64,000 nucleotides of DNA from JACRCT01 sp049841135 (GTDB lineage: Bacteria > Myxococcota > Myxococcia > Myxococcales > UBA5297): positions 744,001 to 808,000 of the forward strand of contig JASGHK010000002.1 in the NCBI GenBank assembly GCA_049841135.1, read 5' to 3'. The notes beneath the pieces are model-generated. The model searched no databases. It was not told the origin of the DNA and saw only the letters and a program-made list of their open reading frames with translations. Both the position numbers and the translations under genes were made by a program. Shown piece after piece: positions 27,493 through 37,529 of this stretch (positions are counted from its first letter, which is position 1; every line of letters begins with the position of its first letter).

Positions 27493-28332
27493 ATGTCTCG
27501 CGCCTCCTCTTCGCTGCTTCTCCTCTCCGTCCTCACCGTCCTCTCGGTCCCCGCCGCCGCGCGGGCCGAGGAGCTCCCGGTGGCCGAGCTGGCCAAGAAG
27601 GTCGGCCCGTCCATCGCGCGGCTCGGCATGTTCACGGGCGGCGAGCAGCAGGGCAACGGCACCGGCTTCTTCATCCGCGAGGACGGCATCGCCGTCACCA
27701 ACCACCACGTGATCGAGCACGCGGACGGCGACGAGTTCATCGCCGTGCTCGCCGACGGCACCAGGCGCACCGTGCTGGGGATACTCGCCGACGACCCCGA
27801 GCACGACATCGCCATCATCCGCGTGGAGGGCAAAGGCTTCCCGGCGCTCGAATTCGCCGCCTCCGGCTCGGTCACCGTCGGCGCGCCCGCCTACCTCATC
27901 GGCAGCAGCAGCGGGCTCGACCAGAGCCTGGGGGTCGGCGTGGTCTCGGCCATCCGCGACGGCTTACCGCAGGAGTTCATCGACGACGCCAAGCGGGTCG
28001 GCCGGACCGCGCCCAAGGGCCCCATCGTCCAGCACACGGCTACCAGCGCCGCCGGCTCGAGCGGCTCGCCGGTGCTCAACGGCAAGGGCGAGGTCATCGC
28101 CGTGCACCACAGCGGGCTCGTCCGCGACCCCATCTACTTCGCGGCGCACGTCGACCTCCTGCGGGCCTTGATCGCGCGGACGGACCTGAACGCCAAGCCC
28201 GCGCCCCTGGGCCCCGACCGCAAGCTGAACCTCATCATCTCCGGGGCCTTCTTCGCCGCGCTGACCATCGCCGGCGGCGTCTGGGCGCTCGTGAGGCGCC
28301 GGCGCGAGGACGACGAGTTCCGGCTCGGGTAG
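27493..28332 (+). CDS. membrane-anchored trypsin-like serine protease
   Basis: The 279-residue S1-family protease has a signal peptide (LLLLSVLTVLSVPAAARA). The triad is His72 in TNHHVIE, Asp105 in EHDIAII and Ser190 in GSSGSP. A C-terminal transmembrane helix (LIISGAFFAALTIAGGVWAL) is followed by an Arg-rich tail. There is no PDZ domain, unlike DegP. It would face the periplasm. It starts 97 bases after the B12 radical SAM gene on the same strand, so it may process the exported modified peptides, though it could have its own promoter. Confidence 0.85.
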   Translation: MSRASSSLLLLSVLTVLSVPAAARAEELPVAELAKKVGPSIARLGMFTGGEQQGNGTGFFIREDGIAVTNHHVIEHADGDEFIAVLADGTRRTVLGILADDPEHDIAIIRVEGKGFPALEFAASGSVTVGAPAYLIGSSSGLDQSLGVGVVSAIRDGLPQEFIDDAKRVGRTAPKGPIVQHTATSAAGSSGSPVLNGKGEVIAVHHSGLVRDPIYFAAHVDLLRALIARTDLNAKPAPLGPDRKLNLIISGAFFAALTIAGGVWALVRRRREDDEFRLG

Positions 28333-28398
28333 AGGGGGCGGGGTCCAGGTACTTTGCGGGCTCGCAGGGCCCTCGGCACCAGGAACGGGTTCGCGCGA

Positions 28399-29656
28399 TC
28401 ATTTTCGGGCACGAGGCGGTTCGAGGCTCACCGGCACGAGCTTCTGCACCAGCTCGCTGAAGTCCTTGAAGTCGTCGATCTCCTTCTCGTCCACCACCGC
28501 CGGCGCTCGTCGCATCCGCACCGCGACCAGGCGAGCCCGAGGGACGATCACCAGGTACTGCCCGAGCCAGCCGTTCGCGCTGATGGCGGTGAGCTCCCCC
28601 GTGGGCAGGACCTTGCCGTCCGTCAGTCCACGCCGCCAGGTGTTGTCGTACCAGGTCTCCAGGCCCTCCCGGCCGCCGAAGACCTTCTCCAGCTCGGCGA
28701 AGAACTCCTTGCCCGGGATGCGCCGGTCCTTGAGCGGAGCGAGCCTGGCGATGAACTCCTCGCCGACCCCGCCCCGGCGCCACTCGGCGACCACCTCGTC
28801 GTCGATCAGCGCCTCCTTGCCCTCGTGGTCGAGCCACCAGAGCAGGCCGCACCCCGGGTTCATGGTCTGCCCCGGCCGGGTCAGCTCGCGGACAGTCTCG
28901 GCCGAGAGGATCTGGCGCCCGTTCCACCGGCCCCCGTCGAGCATGAGCTGGCCGATGCGGGCCAGATCGATCGGGCGGAGCGCGAGCCCCGACATCGCGT
29001 GCGGATTGCCCTGCCGGTCTCGCTCCCAGGTGAACTCGCGGATGCCCAGCGGCGCGAAGATCTCGGCGGCCACGTACTCGTCGAGCCGCTGGCCGGTACT
29101 CCTCTGGACGATCCCCGCGAGCAGGTTCACGGCCTTGTTGTTGTAGAAGAACCGCCGGCCGGGGTCGTCCGACAGCTCGGCCGCGAGCGCGAGCTGCACG
29201 AAGTCGAGCGCCGGGTAGATCTCGCCCTGCGTGGTCCGTTCGCTCTGCAGGCCGCTGGTGTGGCTGAGCAGATGCCGGACGGTGATCGCCGCCTTCCGGC
29301 CCTGCTTCCATTCGGGATAGAGGCGCGAGACCGGAACGTCGAACGACGCGAGCTTTCCGGTGTCGACGAGCCGGGCGATGGCGAGGGCCACCACCGACTT
29401 GGTGGAGCTGCATCGTCTCGATCGGTCCCGCCGGCGTCCCGAAGGACCACTCGCCGACCAGCGCTCCGTCGCGGAGGACCACGACGGCGTCGGAGTTCGA
29501 CTCGCGCGCGCGGGCCAGCAGCCTCTCCAACGCGGCCGCGTCCACCGCGTCGGCCGGCGCGGGCGCGATGGGAACGGAAGCCGCGGGCGGCCTCGCGGGG
29601 CCGGAGGCGCAGGCCGCGAGGACGAGGGTCATCACCAGGAGGCGAGCGGTTTTCAT
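28399..29656 (-). CDS. beta-lactamase-family serine hydrolase lipoprotein (frame broken)
   Basis: The product of about 418 residues starts MKTARLLVMTLVLAACASG, a lipoprotein signal with Cys at residue 17. The frame breaks exactly before the catalytic Ser: GAGCTGC at 29405-29411 would be GAGCTC without one base, giving IETMSSTKSVVALAIARL, with SSTK as the SxxK motif. Later motifs are FFYNNKAVNLLAG (Tyr-x-Asn) and RLVAVRM. A role in cell-wall peptide or ester hydrolysis is possible, but the substrate is unknown. It is convergent with the protease gene. Confidence 0.75.
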
Positions 29657-29856
29657 GGCACGTAAGTCCATAGCAGAGCGGTCGTTGGCTTCGAAGGTCA
29701 CCCGGGTTGCGCCTCGATTTCGAGGCAACCCACTCCTCCCGCACGGCAGCGCGCACTCGCTCGGCGCCGCGCCCCATGCCGCCGAGCGGGCGACCGAGCC
29801 CAGCGGATGTATCATCCAGGGCGCCCCCGCCTCTCCTCCAACCAGGAGCCCCGCCC

Positions 29857-32800
29857 ATGACGCCTCTCTCCGGTGCCGACCGCCACGCCGGCCGGTCAGT
29901 CCTTGCCTCCGTAGTGGCTGCGCTCGCGCTCTTCACCCTCCCCGGCTGTCCCAGCAACGAACCCGCGGTCGGCTGCAAGACCCAGGCGGACTGCCTCGCA
30001 GGCCAGGTCTGCTCCGGCGGCACCTGCGTCACGCCGCCCGACGCCTCGGAGCCGCGGCCCGACGCGAGCGCGCCCAAGCCCGATGCCGGGCCGGTCGTGT
30101 GCGACCCCGCCTGCGCCAGCGACGAGAGCTGCGTGGGAGGCTCCTGCCTCAAGAAGCTCTGCGACGACGTCGCCTGCCGCTCCGGCGAGGTCTGCGTGTC
30201 GGGCGCCTGCGTCAGCGCGGCCTGCGCCAACGTGACCTGCGATACGGGCAAGGTCTGCCAGGGTGGCACCTGCGTCGACCAGAAGTGCAACGGCGTGGTC
30301 TGCGCGCCCGGCCAGGGCTGCAAAGACGGGACCTGCATCGACGCGCTGTGCACCGAGGTGAACTGCCCCTCGGGCCAGGTCTGCGCCGCCGGCCGCTGCT
30401 ACGACCCCGGCTGCCCCGGCAAGTCTTGCGCCACCGGCGAGGTCTGCTGGGCCGGCAAGTGCGTCGACGCGCGCTGCGTGGACGCCACCTGCCCGCTCGG
30501 CAAGCGCTGCGAGCAGGGCGCCTGCGAGAGCTGCGCGGCCTCGGAGACCGCCTGCGGCGACGGCGTCGACGACGACTGTGACGGCAAGACCGACTGCGCC
30601 GACCCCAGCTGCAACGGCAAGGCGGGCTGCGGCGGCTGCCTCATCGGCGGCACCAGCCACGCGGCCCACGCCGCCAACCCGGCCAACCCCTGCCAGAAGT
30701 GCGACCCCGCCAAGAGCGCCACCTCCTGGACCAACAGCGCCGCGGGCTCGTCCTGCCCGGACGACGGCAACCCCTGCACCACAGAGGCCTGCGACGGCGC
30801 CGGCACCTGCCAGCACCCCACCGTCGCCGACGGCAGCACCTGCGGCGCGGGGATGACCTGCCAGGCGGGGACCTGCGCCAGCGGGTGCAGCATCGGCACG
30901 ACCAACTACGCCGAGGGCGCCCTCAACCCGGCCAACCCCTGCGAGAGGTGCGCCCCCGCCCAGAGCGCCACCGCCTGGTCGAGCGTGGCCTCGGGCGCCG
31001 CCTGCGCCGACGACGGCAACCTCTGCACCGCCGACGAGTGCGACGGCGCCGGCGCCTGCAAGCACCCGGCGGTCGCCGACGGCACCGCCTGCGGCGGCAG
31101 CCTGACCTGCGCGGGCGGCCTGTGCGGCAGCGGCTGCACCATCGGCGGCACCCACTACAACTCCAACGCCGCCAACCCGGCCAACCCCTGTGAGGTGTGC
31201 GACCCGGCGCGCACCGAGACCGAGTGGTCCACCACCCAGACCGGCGTCGCCTGCCCCGACGACGGCAACGCCTGCACCGCCGACGCCTGCGACGGCTCGG
31301 GCGCCTGCAAGCACCCGGGCGCGACCGACGGCACCGCCTGCGCCGCGGGCAGCTTCTGCGTGGCCACGGTGTGCACCCCCGGCTGCCTCATCGCCGGCAG
31401 CTTCCACGTCGCCGCCGCCCACAACCCGGCCAACGACTGCCAGGTCTGCGATCCGGCCCGTACGGGGACGGCCTGGACCGACGCCGCCAGCGGCCAGCCC
31501 TGCGCCGACGACGGCAACGACTGCACCGCCGACGCCTGCAACTCCGCCGGCGCCTGCGCGCACGCCCCCCTCGCCGACGGCGCCGCCTGCGGCGGCGGGC
31601 TGACCTGCCTGGGCGGCGAGTGCGGCAACGGCTGCCTCATCGGCGGCACCCACTACGCGACCTACGAGCCCAACCCGGCCAACGCCTGCCAGCGCTGCGA
31701 CCCGGCCGCGAGCGCCACCGCCTGGTCCCACGTCGGGGCCGGCGGGGCCTGCGCCGACGACGGCAACCCCTGCACCGGCGACGCCTGCGACGGCGCCGGC
31801 AGCTGCGAGCACGCCGCGGCTGCCGACGACAGCGCTTGCGGCTCCGGCCAGTACTGCGAGGCGGGGACCTGCGAGGCCGGATGCCTCATCGCCGGAGCCT
31901 TCCGGGCCGCGGGCGCGGCCAACCCGGCCAACGCCTGCCAGCTCTGCGACGTCTCCAAGTCCGCCACCGACTGGTCCAGCGCCTCGGCGGCGACGAGCTG
32001 CCCCGACGAGGGCAACGCCTGCACCACCGACAAGTGCGACGGCGCCGGCACCTGCGCCCACGCCCCGGTGGCCAACGCCACGCCCTGTGGCGGCGGGCTG
32101 ATCTGCCAGAACGGCGTGTGCGGCAGCGGCTGCCTCATCGGCGGCACGCACTACGACTCCAACGCCGCCAACCCCGCCAACGCCTGCCAGAATCTGCAAT
32201 CCCGCCAAGAGCACCTCCGCGTGGTCCCTCGCGGTGGCCGGCACGGTCTGCGCCGACGAGGGCAACGCCTGCACCTCCGACCAGTGCGACGCCTCCGGCG
32301 CCTGCGCCCACGCGACCCTCGCCGACGGCACCGCCTGCGGCGCGAACCAGGTCTGCAGCGCGGGAAGCTGCCAGGCCGGCTGCTGGATCGCCGGGGCCTT
32401 CGTCGCCGCCGGCGCCGCCAACCCCGCCAACGCCTGCCAGGCCTGCGTGACCGCCACCAGCACCGCCGACTGGTCGCAGCTCGCCGACGGCAGCGCCTGC
32501 GGCGGCAACGGCTTCGCCTGCCTCTCGGGCTACTGCCTGGAGCCGACCTGCACCGCCGGCGCCTGGCAGCACGAGACGGTCGACGCCTACGGCACGGTCG
32601 GCGACTTCACCGGGCTCGCGGTGGACGGCGCGGGCGCGCTGCATGCCGCGTACTGGGACCACACCAACAACCACCTCAAGTACGCCGGGCACGCCCGCGG
32701 CGGCTACTGGTCGGTCTCCACCTTCGACAACGCCGCCTCGGTGGGCAACGGCAGCTCCGTCGCCTACGACGGCAGGGGCGGGGTGCACCTGGTCTGGTAC

Positions 32801-34627
32801 GACGCCACCAACCAGGACCTCAAGTACGCCTACCGCGCCGCCGGCGGGAGCTGGTCCTACGCCACGGTGGACACCACCGGCAACGTCGGCCAGTTCCCCT
32901 CCATCGTCGCCGACGCCCAGGGCAACGCCCACGTCGCCTACTACGACGGCACCAACGCCGACCTCAAGTACGCCTACAAGCCGGCGGGCGCGGCCTGGCA
33001 GAGCCCCACCACCCTCGACTCGACGGGCACGGTGGGCACCTTCGCGCGGCTCGCCCTCGACGGCCAGGGCTACGTGCACCTGGCGTACTACGACACCACC
33101 AACGGCAACCTGAAGTACGGCACCAAGAAGGCCGGCACCACCGCCTGGACCTTGGGCCCCATCGACGGCGTCAGCCCCGTGACCAACGTGGGCCAGTACT
33201 GCTCCATCGCCGCCGAGGCCGACGGCACGGTGCACATCGCCTACTACGACGGCACCAGCGCCGACCTCAAGTACGCCCGCAAGCCGATGGGCGGCTCCTG
33301 GGGCTTCAGCCCGGTGGACACCGCCGGCAGCGTCGGCCTGCGCACCGCCATCGCCGTGGACGCCGCGGGTGGCGCCCACATCTCCTACTACGACACCTCC
33401 AACAACGACCTGAAGTACGCCTACCGGCCCGCCGGCGGCCTGTGGGCCCCTGCCATCGTGGACTCGCTGGGCGACGTCGGCGACGGCAACGACATCGGGC
33501 TCGACGCGGCGGGCGGCATCTACATCGCCTACCGCGACACCAGCAATGCCGACCTGAAGCTGGCCTACAAGACCGGCGCCTCGGCCTGGCTGACCACCAC
33601 CGTCGACGCCCCCAACGACGTGGGCGCCGTTCCGCGGATGGCGGTCGATCCCGCCGGCGGCGTGCGCATCTCCTACTACGACGTGACCAACACCGCGCTG
33701 CGCTACGCGGTGCGCCGGCCCGGCGGGCTCTGGAGGGCGGCGACCGTCGACGCCGCGGCCCAGACCGGCCAGTACCCGGCGGTGGCGGTGGACCCGACGG
33801 GGGCCGTGCACGTGGCCTACTACGACGCCGCCAACACCGCGCTCAAGTACCTCTCCCAGTCGGCGAGCGGGGTGTGGAGCGCGGCGGTCACGGTCGACAA
33901 CCTGGCGTCCAACGGCGCCCACGCCGCCCTCGCCGCAGACAAGAGCGGCGGCGTGCACCTCGCCTACTACGACGCCACCAACACCAACCTCAAGTACGCC
34001 TACAAGCCCGCCGGCGGCGCCTGGACCACGCCGGTGGTGGTGGACGGGGCGACCCCGGCGATCTCCGCGGGCACCTACGCCAGCATCGGCGTGGACACCT
34101 CGCTCAACGTCCACCTCGCCTACTACGACGCCACAAACACCGCGCTCAAGTACGCCAACAAGCCCGCGGGCGGAGCCTGGGTGACCTCCACCGTGGACTC
34201 GACCGACGACATCGGACGGCACACCGCGCTCTCCGTCGACTCGACCGGCAAGGTCCACGTCAGCTACTACGCGGTGACCGGCACGCAGCTGCGCTACGTG
34301 GTGCGCGATACCGGCGGATTGTGGAGCTCGCCGGCGGCCATCGACAGCACCATCCAGTCCGGCGAGTACTCGGCGATCACCCTGGCCGGGGACGTCCCGC
34401 GCGTCGCCTACTACCGCAACACCCGCACCGGCGACGCGACCGCGGGCTACGTCTACACGCCCGAGCTGCGCTACGCGGTGAAGGGAAACACCTGGACCAC
34501 CAGCACCGTGGAGCTCGCGAGCGTGGGCCAGTTCACCTCGATCGCCGTCGACAGGGATGGGCTGGTGCACGTCGTCCACTTCGACGCCCGCAGCAACGAC
34601 CTGCGCCACTCTTACCTGTGCCCGTAG
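29857..34627 (+). CDS. giant lipoprotein: Cys-rich repeats plus fourteen propeller-like repeats (frame broken)
   Basis: The product is about 1,589 residues with a lipoprotein signal (LALFTLPGC) and AGGAG before the ATG. Residues 35-230 are short Cys repeats (CxxGxVCxxGxC). About eight units of 75-80 residues follow, each with GC-IGGT-Y, NPANPC and CDDGN-type Cys motifs. The C-terminal 680 residues are fourteen repeats of about 46-52 residues built on VD-TG-VG, H-AYYD-TN and LKYA-K-GG-W, fitting two seven-bladed propellers. GAATC at 32190-32194 breaks the frame; removing one A gives CQICNPAKS, matching the other units. Probably a surface adhesin or binding protein. Confidence 0.8.
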
Positions 34628-34758
34628 GCACGCGTTCGAAGGTTCGCGAATGAGCGCCGGCCCGGTTCCCCAGGGAGCCGGGCCGGCGTGTTTCGGTCGA
34701 ACGTGGACGCGGCTGACGGAGGCCCGCCACCTGGTCCCGATGCGGCCGACCGGCACTC

Positions 34759-34896
34759 AGCGCGCCTCGGATGCGCCGACTGCATGGGGGCCCCGGACTT
34801 GGAAGCCGGCCCCACCGACCCGACCGGCCGGAAGGATGGTCGAGCGCGCCTCGGATGCGCCGACTGCATGGGTGCCCCGGGCGTGGAAGCCCGGCA
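34759..34896. repeat. imperfect direct repeat, 84-base period
   Basis: The word CGCGCCTCGGATGCGCCGAC followed by TGCATGGG occurs at 34761-34788 and again at 34845-34872. Similar GC-rich sequence follows each copy (GCCCCGG, then TGGAAGCC). The two copies lie between the convergent giant lipoprotein and ATPase genes. They may be a dispersed repeat or part of a shared terminator. Confidence 0.55.
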
Positions 34897-35643
34897 CTAC
34901 CCATCGACCGCGAACAGGTGCTTGAAGAAGCGCTCCGGTGAATCGAGGAACTGCTTCGTCACCTGGTAGTGCTGCGTCTCCTGGTACGCGATCGGCGCGA
35001 TGCCTCCGCCATCCAGGCTCAGCAGCGTGGCGCCTGGATAGGCGAGCAGGATCGGCGAGTGGCTGCAGATGATGAACTCCGCCCGGCCGGCGGCCTCCAG
35101 GTCGCGGATGACCTTCAAGAAGGCCAGCTGCCGTTGCGGCGACAGCGCCGCCTCCGGCTCGTCCAGCAGGAAGATCCCTCGTTCGAAGCGGTGGGTGAAC
35201 AGGGCCAGGAACGACTCGCCGTGCGACTGCTCGTGGAGACGCACGCCCCCATAGCGGCTCAGCGACGAAACCTGATCGATGTAGGTCGCGAAGTTGAAGA
35301 AGCTCTCGGCGCGCATGAAGAAGCCGTCGCTGACCTTGGGCAGCCAGGAGAGCCGCAGCGCGCTGGCCAGGTCGCCCTCCTCCTCCCCGGGCGCATCCAC
35401 GCTGTGATCCCGGGACCCTCCCTGCGCGGGGAAGCCCGCCTTTCGCGCAATCGCCTCGAGCAGGGTCGACTTCCCGCTTCCGTTCTCGCCGACGAAGAAC
35501 GTGACGTTCCGGTCGAACGTGAGGTCGATGCCGCCCGCGAACGCCGGGACATTGAAGGGGTGCTGGGCGCGATCGAACCCGGCTTCGACCAGGCACGCCC
35601 GACGAAGGAACGGGTTCGCGGTCGTCGTTGCGCTCTTCTTCAT
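34897..35643 (-). CDS. AAA ATPase of the SMC/ABC type (COG3910-like)
   Basis: The 248-residue soluble ATPase has Walker A GENGSGKST near residue 53, a signature-like region in the middle, Walker B GIFLLDEPEAALSP near 167, and the switch His in IICSHSPILLAY near 205. It lacks a coiled coil, membrane segments or a nuclease domain. Small stand-alone ATPases of this kind are widespread and poorly characterised. GGAGGG precedes the ATG. No toxin or nuclease gene lies next to it, so I see no basis for calling a defence system. Confidence 0.85.
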   Translation of the reverse strand: MKKSATTTANPFLRRACLVEAGFDRAQHPFNVPAFAGGIDLTFDRNVTFFVGENGSGKSTLLEAIARKAGFPAQGGSRDHSVDAPGEEEGDLASALRLSWLPKVSDGFFMRAESFFNFATYIDQVSSLSRYGGVRLHEQSHGESFLALFTHRFERGIFLLDEPEAALSPQRQLAFLKVIRDLEAAGRAEFIICSHSPILLAYPGATLLSLDGGGIAPIAYQETQHYQVTKQFLDSPERFFKHLFAVDG

Positions 35644-35828
35644 GGCCTGCCCTCCAGGACGACTTCCCTGTTCACTTGCCGGGCGACCTGATGAGCGGTC
35701 CTCGCGGACCTTCAGTGCCGCGCCCACGTCCCAGTGGGATGCGAAGTACCACACTGCAGGAGGATCCGCGCCGAGCGGCGACGAGGCCGCCAGCCCTCGG
35801 GCGCCCGCCATCGGGACCTCTGATGACG

Positions 35829-36499
35829 CTAGAAGCGCCAGGCGAGCTGGAGGCACAGCCCCGCCCCCACCCCAGCGAGGTCGACGCCGGCGTGGGCTCC
35901 GACGGTGCCCTTGAGGCCGAGGGAGAAGTGGTCGAAGGGCACGGCCACCAGCGACCAGAGCGAGGTCGAGACCCGCCAGGGGAACTCGCCGGTGAGATCC
36001 CACCCGAGCGACCAGCGGTAGTGCGCGAACGACAGCGGTGTGAACGCCAACTCGGAGTCCAGCCCCGCGTTCGGCGAGGGGCCCCAGGCCATGCTCAGCA
36101 GCCCACCGTGGAGAAGCCACCTCCAGGACACGTAGCGGGAGTCGAACCAGTCGAAGCCGATCACCGCGTTCAGCCGGTAGCCCCCGAGCGGCCGGCCTTC
36201 GTCGTCGTTGCCGAGGGTCAGCTTGAACCGGCCGCCGACCACTCCCTTGCGCGCGAAGCGATGCTCCAGCACGAGCCCCCACCCGCCCACAGTGGCGTGC
36301 CCGCGCCCAGCGCGCCGCCGCCCATCAGCTCCAGCGAGAGCTCGGTCGGGCGTCGCAGGGCGTCCTTCGGTTGGGTCTTCTCGGCATCGGGTGAGAGGTC
36401 TTGCTCGGCCGCGACTGCAGGACTCGCGCAGAGCACGACCAGAGCGGCGGCGAAGCAGGCTCCGACGAGACGGCCAGAAGAAGAGTGGAGGCGGAACAT
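35829..36499 (-). CDS. small outer-membrane beta-barrel-like protein (frame broken)
   Basis: The product is about 223 residues: signal peptide (GACFAAALVVLCASPAVAA), then alternating hydrophobic and polar strands (GGYRLNAVIGFDWFDSRYVSW, SLGLKGTVGAHAGVDL) ending in the C-terminal aromatic LQLAWRF, as in outer-membrane barrels. The frame slips by one lost base (or two gained) near 36285-36300, in a run of G and C. I placed the start at MFRLHSSSG; two upstream in-frame ATGs exist. Function unknown. Confidence 0.6.
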
Positions 36500-36810
36500 G
36501 CGCGCCCCCATCAGCAAGAGCTGAGCCAAATCCGACATCTTCGTGGGTGGTGAAGCGCCGCGGCCTGCGCAGGAGTGGAGTGGCCACCTCTCTGTTGGGA
36601 GCAGGAATTCGACGAATCTGGCGAGGGTTCGACGGCGCCGCGGCGGACGCCGAGGTCGGAATCGAGCCCAACTGCGACATCGGCGTCCTGGTCTATGCCC
36701 TCCCGCTGCCCGCGCGAAAGATTCGTCCAGACGCGGGCCCGAGCTCGTTGTCCCCCACGAGCGCGCGACGACGCGCGGGCCGGACACCACAACGAGGGAA
36801 GAAGACCACC

Positions 36811-37422
36811 ATGGCCAGATTGACGTTGGCGCTCCTCGCAGCAGGGGCGCTCTGCGCGGTGCCGGGCGTCGCAGGGGCGCAGGAGGAAGTGCCCGGGACC
36901 TCCCGAACCAGCACGAGCGCCTTCGACATCGAGCTCGACCTCTCGCTCGGAGTCGGGAACAACGGGTTGTCGGATCCGTCGCCGAACCGGGCCGTGGCGG
37001 GGGCGCGGTTCCGGCTCGTCCACGCGTCAGGCCATGGGCTCTTCCTGGGAGGAACCTTGGCTCCCCACGGCTTCGCCTATGCCGTCCCGGTCTTCGTCGA
37101 CCTCGGCTACCAGTTCCGCCTGAACCTGGCAGCCAACGAGCACGTGGGGCTCGCACTCGAACTAGGTCTCGGCCCGTCCGGCGGAAGCCAGGACGACAAC
37201 GGCTGCGGCCTGCTGAGCTCCTGTGTCGACGGCCCTGCGGTGGACGGCGTTCGCGTGGGCGGCACGGCACGAACCGCACTGGTCTTCCACGCGGGACACT
37301 TCGTCGCCACGCTCGACCTCGGTTACCGGGCCCTCTTCCCGCTCGGGGCCGCCCAGGGGAACGAGACGCGTGCCCTCGAGCACTCGCTGAGCGCCTCCCT
37401 CGGGTGCGGGGCTCGGTTCTGA
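36811..37422 (+). CDS. outer-membrane beta-barrel protein
   Basis: The 203-residue protein has a signal peptide (LTLALLAAGALCAVPGVAGA) and amphipathic strands typical of small outer-membrane barrels (FDIELDLSLGVGN, VFVDLGYQFRLNL, HVGLALELGLG). It ends in Phe (LGCGARF), the usual barrel-assembly signal. Two Cys (NGCGLLSSC) may form an extracellular-loop disulfide. It is divergent from the preceding barrel-like gene. I do not recognise a specific family. Confidence 0.7.
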   Translation: MARLTLALLAAGALCAVPGVAGAQEEVPGTSRTSTSAFDIELDLSLGVGNNGLSDPSPNRAVAGARFRLVHASGHGLFLGGTLAPHGFAYAVPVFVDLGYQFRLNLAANEHVGLALELGLGPSGGSQDDNGCGLLSSCVDGPAVDGVRVGGTARTALVFHAGHFVATLDLGYRALFPLGAAQGNETRALEHSLSASLGCGARF

Positions 37423-37529
37423 GGAGCGGCCCTCCGATCGATGTCGGTAGTCACCGACGTACCTTTAGCAAGGCCGCTGCGGCCAAGACTGGCCGGCTGA
37501 GGATCGCCGTTCCCTCCCGACGTCCGCCG

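Noticed and set aside
34897..35643. Anti-phage defence ATPase (OLD/Septu/retron type).
   Set aside because: No nuclease, toxin or reverse transcriptase gene is adjacent and the protein has no TOPRIM or HNH part.
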